A stretch of 64,000 nt of DNA from Flavobacterium zepuense (lineage in GTDB: Bacteria; Bacteroidota; Bacteroidia; Flavobacteriales; Flavobacteriaceae): NCBI RefSeq assembly GCF_007097145.1, contig NZ_VJVZ01000010.1:62001-126000 (forward strand). The letters run 5' to 3'. Numbering within the stretch: the stretch's first letter is position 1; every line of letters begins with the position of its first letter. The notes below the pieces were generated by a model. It searched no databases. It saw nothing but the letters and a program-made list of their open reading frames with translations, and had not been told where the DNA came from. Both the position numbers and the translations under genes were made by a program. Of the stretch, positions 62,516 through 64,000 are shown one piece after another.

Positions 62516-63616
62516 ATGATAAAATTTCTCGACCTGCAAAAAATAAACCTGCTGCACGGACAGGAAATAGAAGCCCGCCTGCTAAAAACATTCAGGAGTG
62601 GCTGGTACCTTTTAGGCGAAGAAGTAAAGGCTTTTGAGAAGAACCTATCGGCTTACATAGGCTGTAAACACGCCATTGGTGTGGCTAACGGGCTTGATGC
62701 CCTGCGGCTTATCCTTAAAGCGTATATAGAGCTTGGTTTTATACAGGAAGGCGATGAGGTTATTGTTCCTGCAAATACCTACATAGCATCGGTGCTGGCG
62801 GTTACCGATAATAATTTAGTCCCTGTTTTTGTAGAGCCTATTATCGAAACGTATAATATAGACATTGCCAAAATAGAGGAAAAGATAACCCCTAAAACAA
62901 AGGCAATTATGATAGTGCATTTGTACGGGCAGGTAGTTTTTTCGGAAGAATTGATAGAGTTGGCCAACAGGCACAACCTTAAAATAATAGAAGACAACGC
63001 ACAGGCCATTGGAGCGCAATATAATGGCGTGCAGACAGGTAACCTTGGCGATGCAGCCGGCTTCAGCTTTTATCCCGGCAAGAATTTAGGTGCTTTGGGC
63101 GATGCCGGAGCCGTTACCACTAACGATGATGCCTTAGCAAAAACCATCCGCGCACTGGCAAATTACGGATCCGAAACCAAATACATCAACAAATACCGGG
63201 GATTGAATTCGAGGCTGGATGAAATTCAGGCCGCGGTGCTCGATGTTAAACTGAAGTACTTGGATACCGAGAACCAGCGCCGCCGCGAGATAGCTGATTA
63301 TTACCTTATTAACATTACCAACCCTAAAATAAAGCTGCCGCAACGCCCCACAGAGGAGCTGGCACATACCTGGCATGTGTTTGTAGTACGTACCAAAGAA
63401 CGCGACAGGCTGCAACGCTTTTTAGCTGCCGCTGATATACAAACGCTTATACATTATCCTATCCCTATGCACAAACAGGAGGCATATCCTGAGTTAAGTA
63501 CCTTATCTTTGCCAATTACCGAGCAAATTCACCGCGAGGTACTGAGCCTGCCTATGAGTCCGGTTTTAACTAATGAGGAGGTTAAGAAAATTGTAGACAC
63601 CCTAAACACTTACTAA
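62516..63616 (+). CDS. DegT/DnrJ/EryC1/StrS-family sugar aminotransferase
   Basis: 366 residues from ATG 62516 ([20 protein letters not shown]); the longer frame from 62480 would cross the operator. PLP-dependent enzyme that transfers an amino group to a nucleotide 3- or 4-keto-sugar. Motifs: [61 protein letters not shown] Lys189 in [17 protein letters not shown], and [22 protein letters not shown]. Related to 3-amino-3,6-dideoxyhexose (QdtB/FdtB-type) transaminases. Overlaps the next ATG by one base. Confidence 0.92.
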   Translation: MIKFLDLQKINLLHGQEIEARLLKTFRSGWYLLGEEVKAFEKNLSAYIGCKHAIGVANGLDALRLILKAYIELGFIQEGDEVIVPANTYIASVLAVTDNNLVPVFVEPIIETYNIDIAKIEEKITPKTKAIMIVHLYGQVVFSEELIELANRHNLKIIEDNAQAIGAQYNGVQTGNLGDAAGFSFYPGKNLGALGDAGAVTTNDDALAKTIRALANYGSETKYINKYRGLNSRLDEIQAAVLDVKLKYLDTENQRRREIADYYLINITNPKIKLPQRPTEELAHTWHVFVVRTKERDRLQRFLAAADIQTLIHYPIPMHKQEAYPELSTLSLPITEQIHREVLSLPMSPVLTNEEVKKIVDTLNTY

Positions 63617-64000
63617 TGAGCACACCCGATATAAATACAGAAGTACACAATGCCTTTGAGGCCATAAAAAACGGCGGTATTATCCTTTACCCTACCGATA
63701 CCGTTTGGGGTATTGGCTGCGATTCTTCAAACCCTGAGGCAGTACAAAAAATATACGACCTTAAACAGCGTGTTGAAAGCAAAAGCATGATCGTACTTAT
63801 GAACAGCGACCGCATGATGCACAATGTTTTTAAGGAAATTCCGGAAGTGGCGTGGCAGTTAATCGATCTTTCTGAAAAGCCCACCACGCTTGTACTGGAT
63901 AACCCGCGCAATGTAGCGCCTAACCTGATAGCCTCGGATAAAACACTGGGCGTTCGGCTGGTTAAAGACCCGTTTTGTTTTAAACTTATGGAGCGCATGA
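63616..64000 (+). CDS. Threonylcarbamoyl-AMP synthase (TsaC/Sua5/YrdC), 3' end beyond the window
   Basis: 128 codons to the edge. [88 protein letters not shown]. The YrdC-type signature PTDTVWGIGCD and KR-KS-M pattern are clear. Makes the threonylcarbamoyl-adenylate used for t6A37 of tRNAs. ATG overlaps the aminotransferase stop (TAATG), so translation is coupled. YwlC and Sua5 are other names for the family. Confidence 0.93.
   Translation, partial: MSTPDINTEVHNAFEAIKNGGIILYPTDTVWGIGCDSSNPEAVQKIYDLKQRVESKSMIVLMNSDRMMHNVFKEIPEVAWQLIDLSEKPTTLVLDNPRNVAPNLIASDKTLGVRLVKDPFCFKLMERM

Overview
The window is a chromosomal segment of a member of the Bacteroidota, most likely Flavobacteriaceae (Flavobacterium or a close relative). 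The signs are gliding-motility lipoprotein GldI, two secreted proteins with type IX secretion (T9SS) type A C-terminal sorting domains, type III glutamine synthetase, malate:quinone oxidoreductase, many Bacteroidota lipoproteins, and promoters with the TANNTTTG -7 box typical of the phylum's primary sigma factor. Base composition is AT-rich. No transposase, integrase, CRISPR array or prophage is visible, so this is core genome with small accessory patches.

Layout. 1-6.5 kb: guaA (runs off the left edge), a DUF4919 protein, a GRDP-like membrane protein with a Cys/Gly tail, a 41-residue membrane peptide, a T9SS cargo protein, a DUF2071 protein and a hypothetical. 6.6-9.3 kb: the nrnA-like / gldI / cyclophilin-FKBP operon. 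9.4-14 kb: a second DUF4919 protein, a hypothetical, a lipoprotein and glnN. 14.4-17.2 kb: a YtxH-like protein and a two-domain GT4 glycosyltransferase. 17.3-22.4 kb: small hypotheticals, two tandem four-helix membrane proteins, a TPR protein and a dGTPase gene broken by a one-base frameshift. 22.5-31.6 kb: nadC, yihY-like, DUF2147, priA, a LytTR response regulator, the rpsF-rpsR-rplI operon and ligA. 31.6-38 kb: a lipoprotein, an MBOAT acyltransferase with an SGNH-like partner, rlmH, a C-type-lectin T9SS protein followed by a shrunken copy of it, and a membrane-anchored endonuclease/exonuclease/phosphatase. 38-40.5 kb: an AT-rich gap, rpsT, two tRNA-Glu and proS. 40.6-44.1 kb: a Gly/Tyr/Trp-rich lipoprotein, an OmpP1/FadL porin and a scramblase-like protein. 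44.1-51.9 kb: ohr, tpiA, a TlpA-like thioredoxin, an orphan peptide-ABC permease, a DoxX-like protein, DUF1599, a membrane acyltransferase, folP and two small proteins. 52-56.8 kb: a secreted metalloprotease, a DUF2007 protein, mqo, ruvX and a methyltransferase. 56.9-64 kb: dapD followed by a lipopolysaccharide/glycan cluster (GT2-GT9 fusion, GT2, Kdo-kinase-like, GT4, sugar aminotransferase) and the start of a tsaC/sua5-type gene that runs off the right edge.

Functional themes are cell-envelope biogenesis (LPS sugars, O-acylation, chaperones and T9SS cargo), information processing (S6/S18/L9/S20, PriA, LigA, RuvX, RlmH, ProS) and central metabolism (GuaA, GlnN, NadC, TpiA, Mqo, FolP, DapD). 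The observations most worth a second look are the broken dGTPase, the pair of TTTACGTAAA palindromes between the methyltransferase and dapD, the bifunctional GT2-GT9 protein, a long palindromic intergenic element at about 5.0-5.2 kb, and the relic copy of the lectin gene. I did not find a convincing new multi-gene defence or biosynthetic system.
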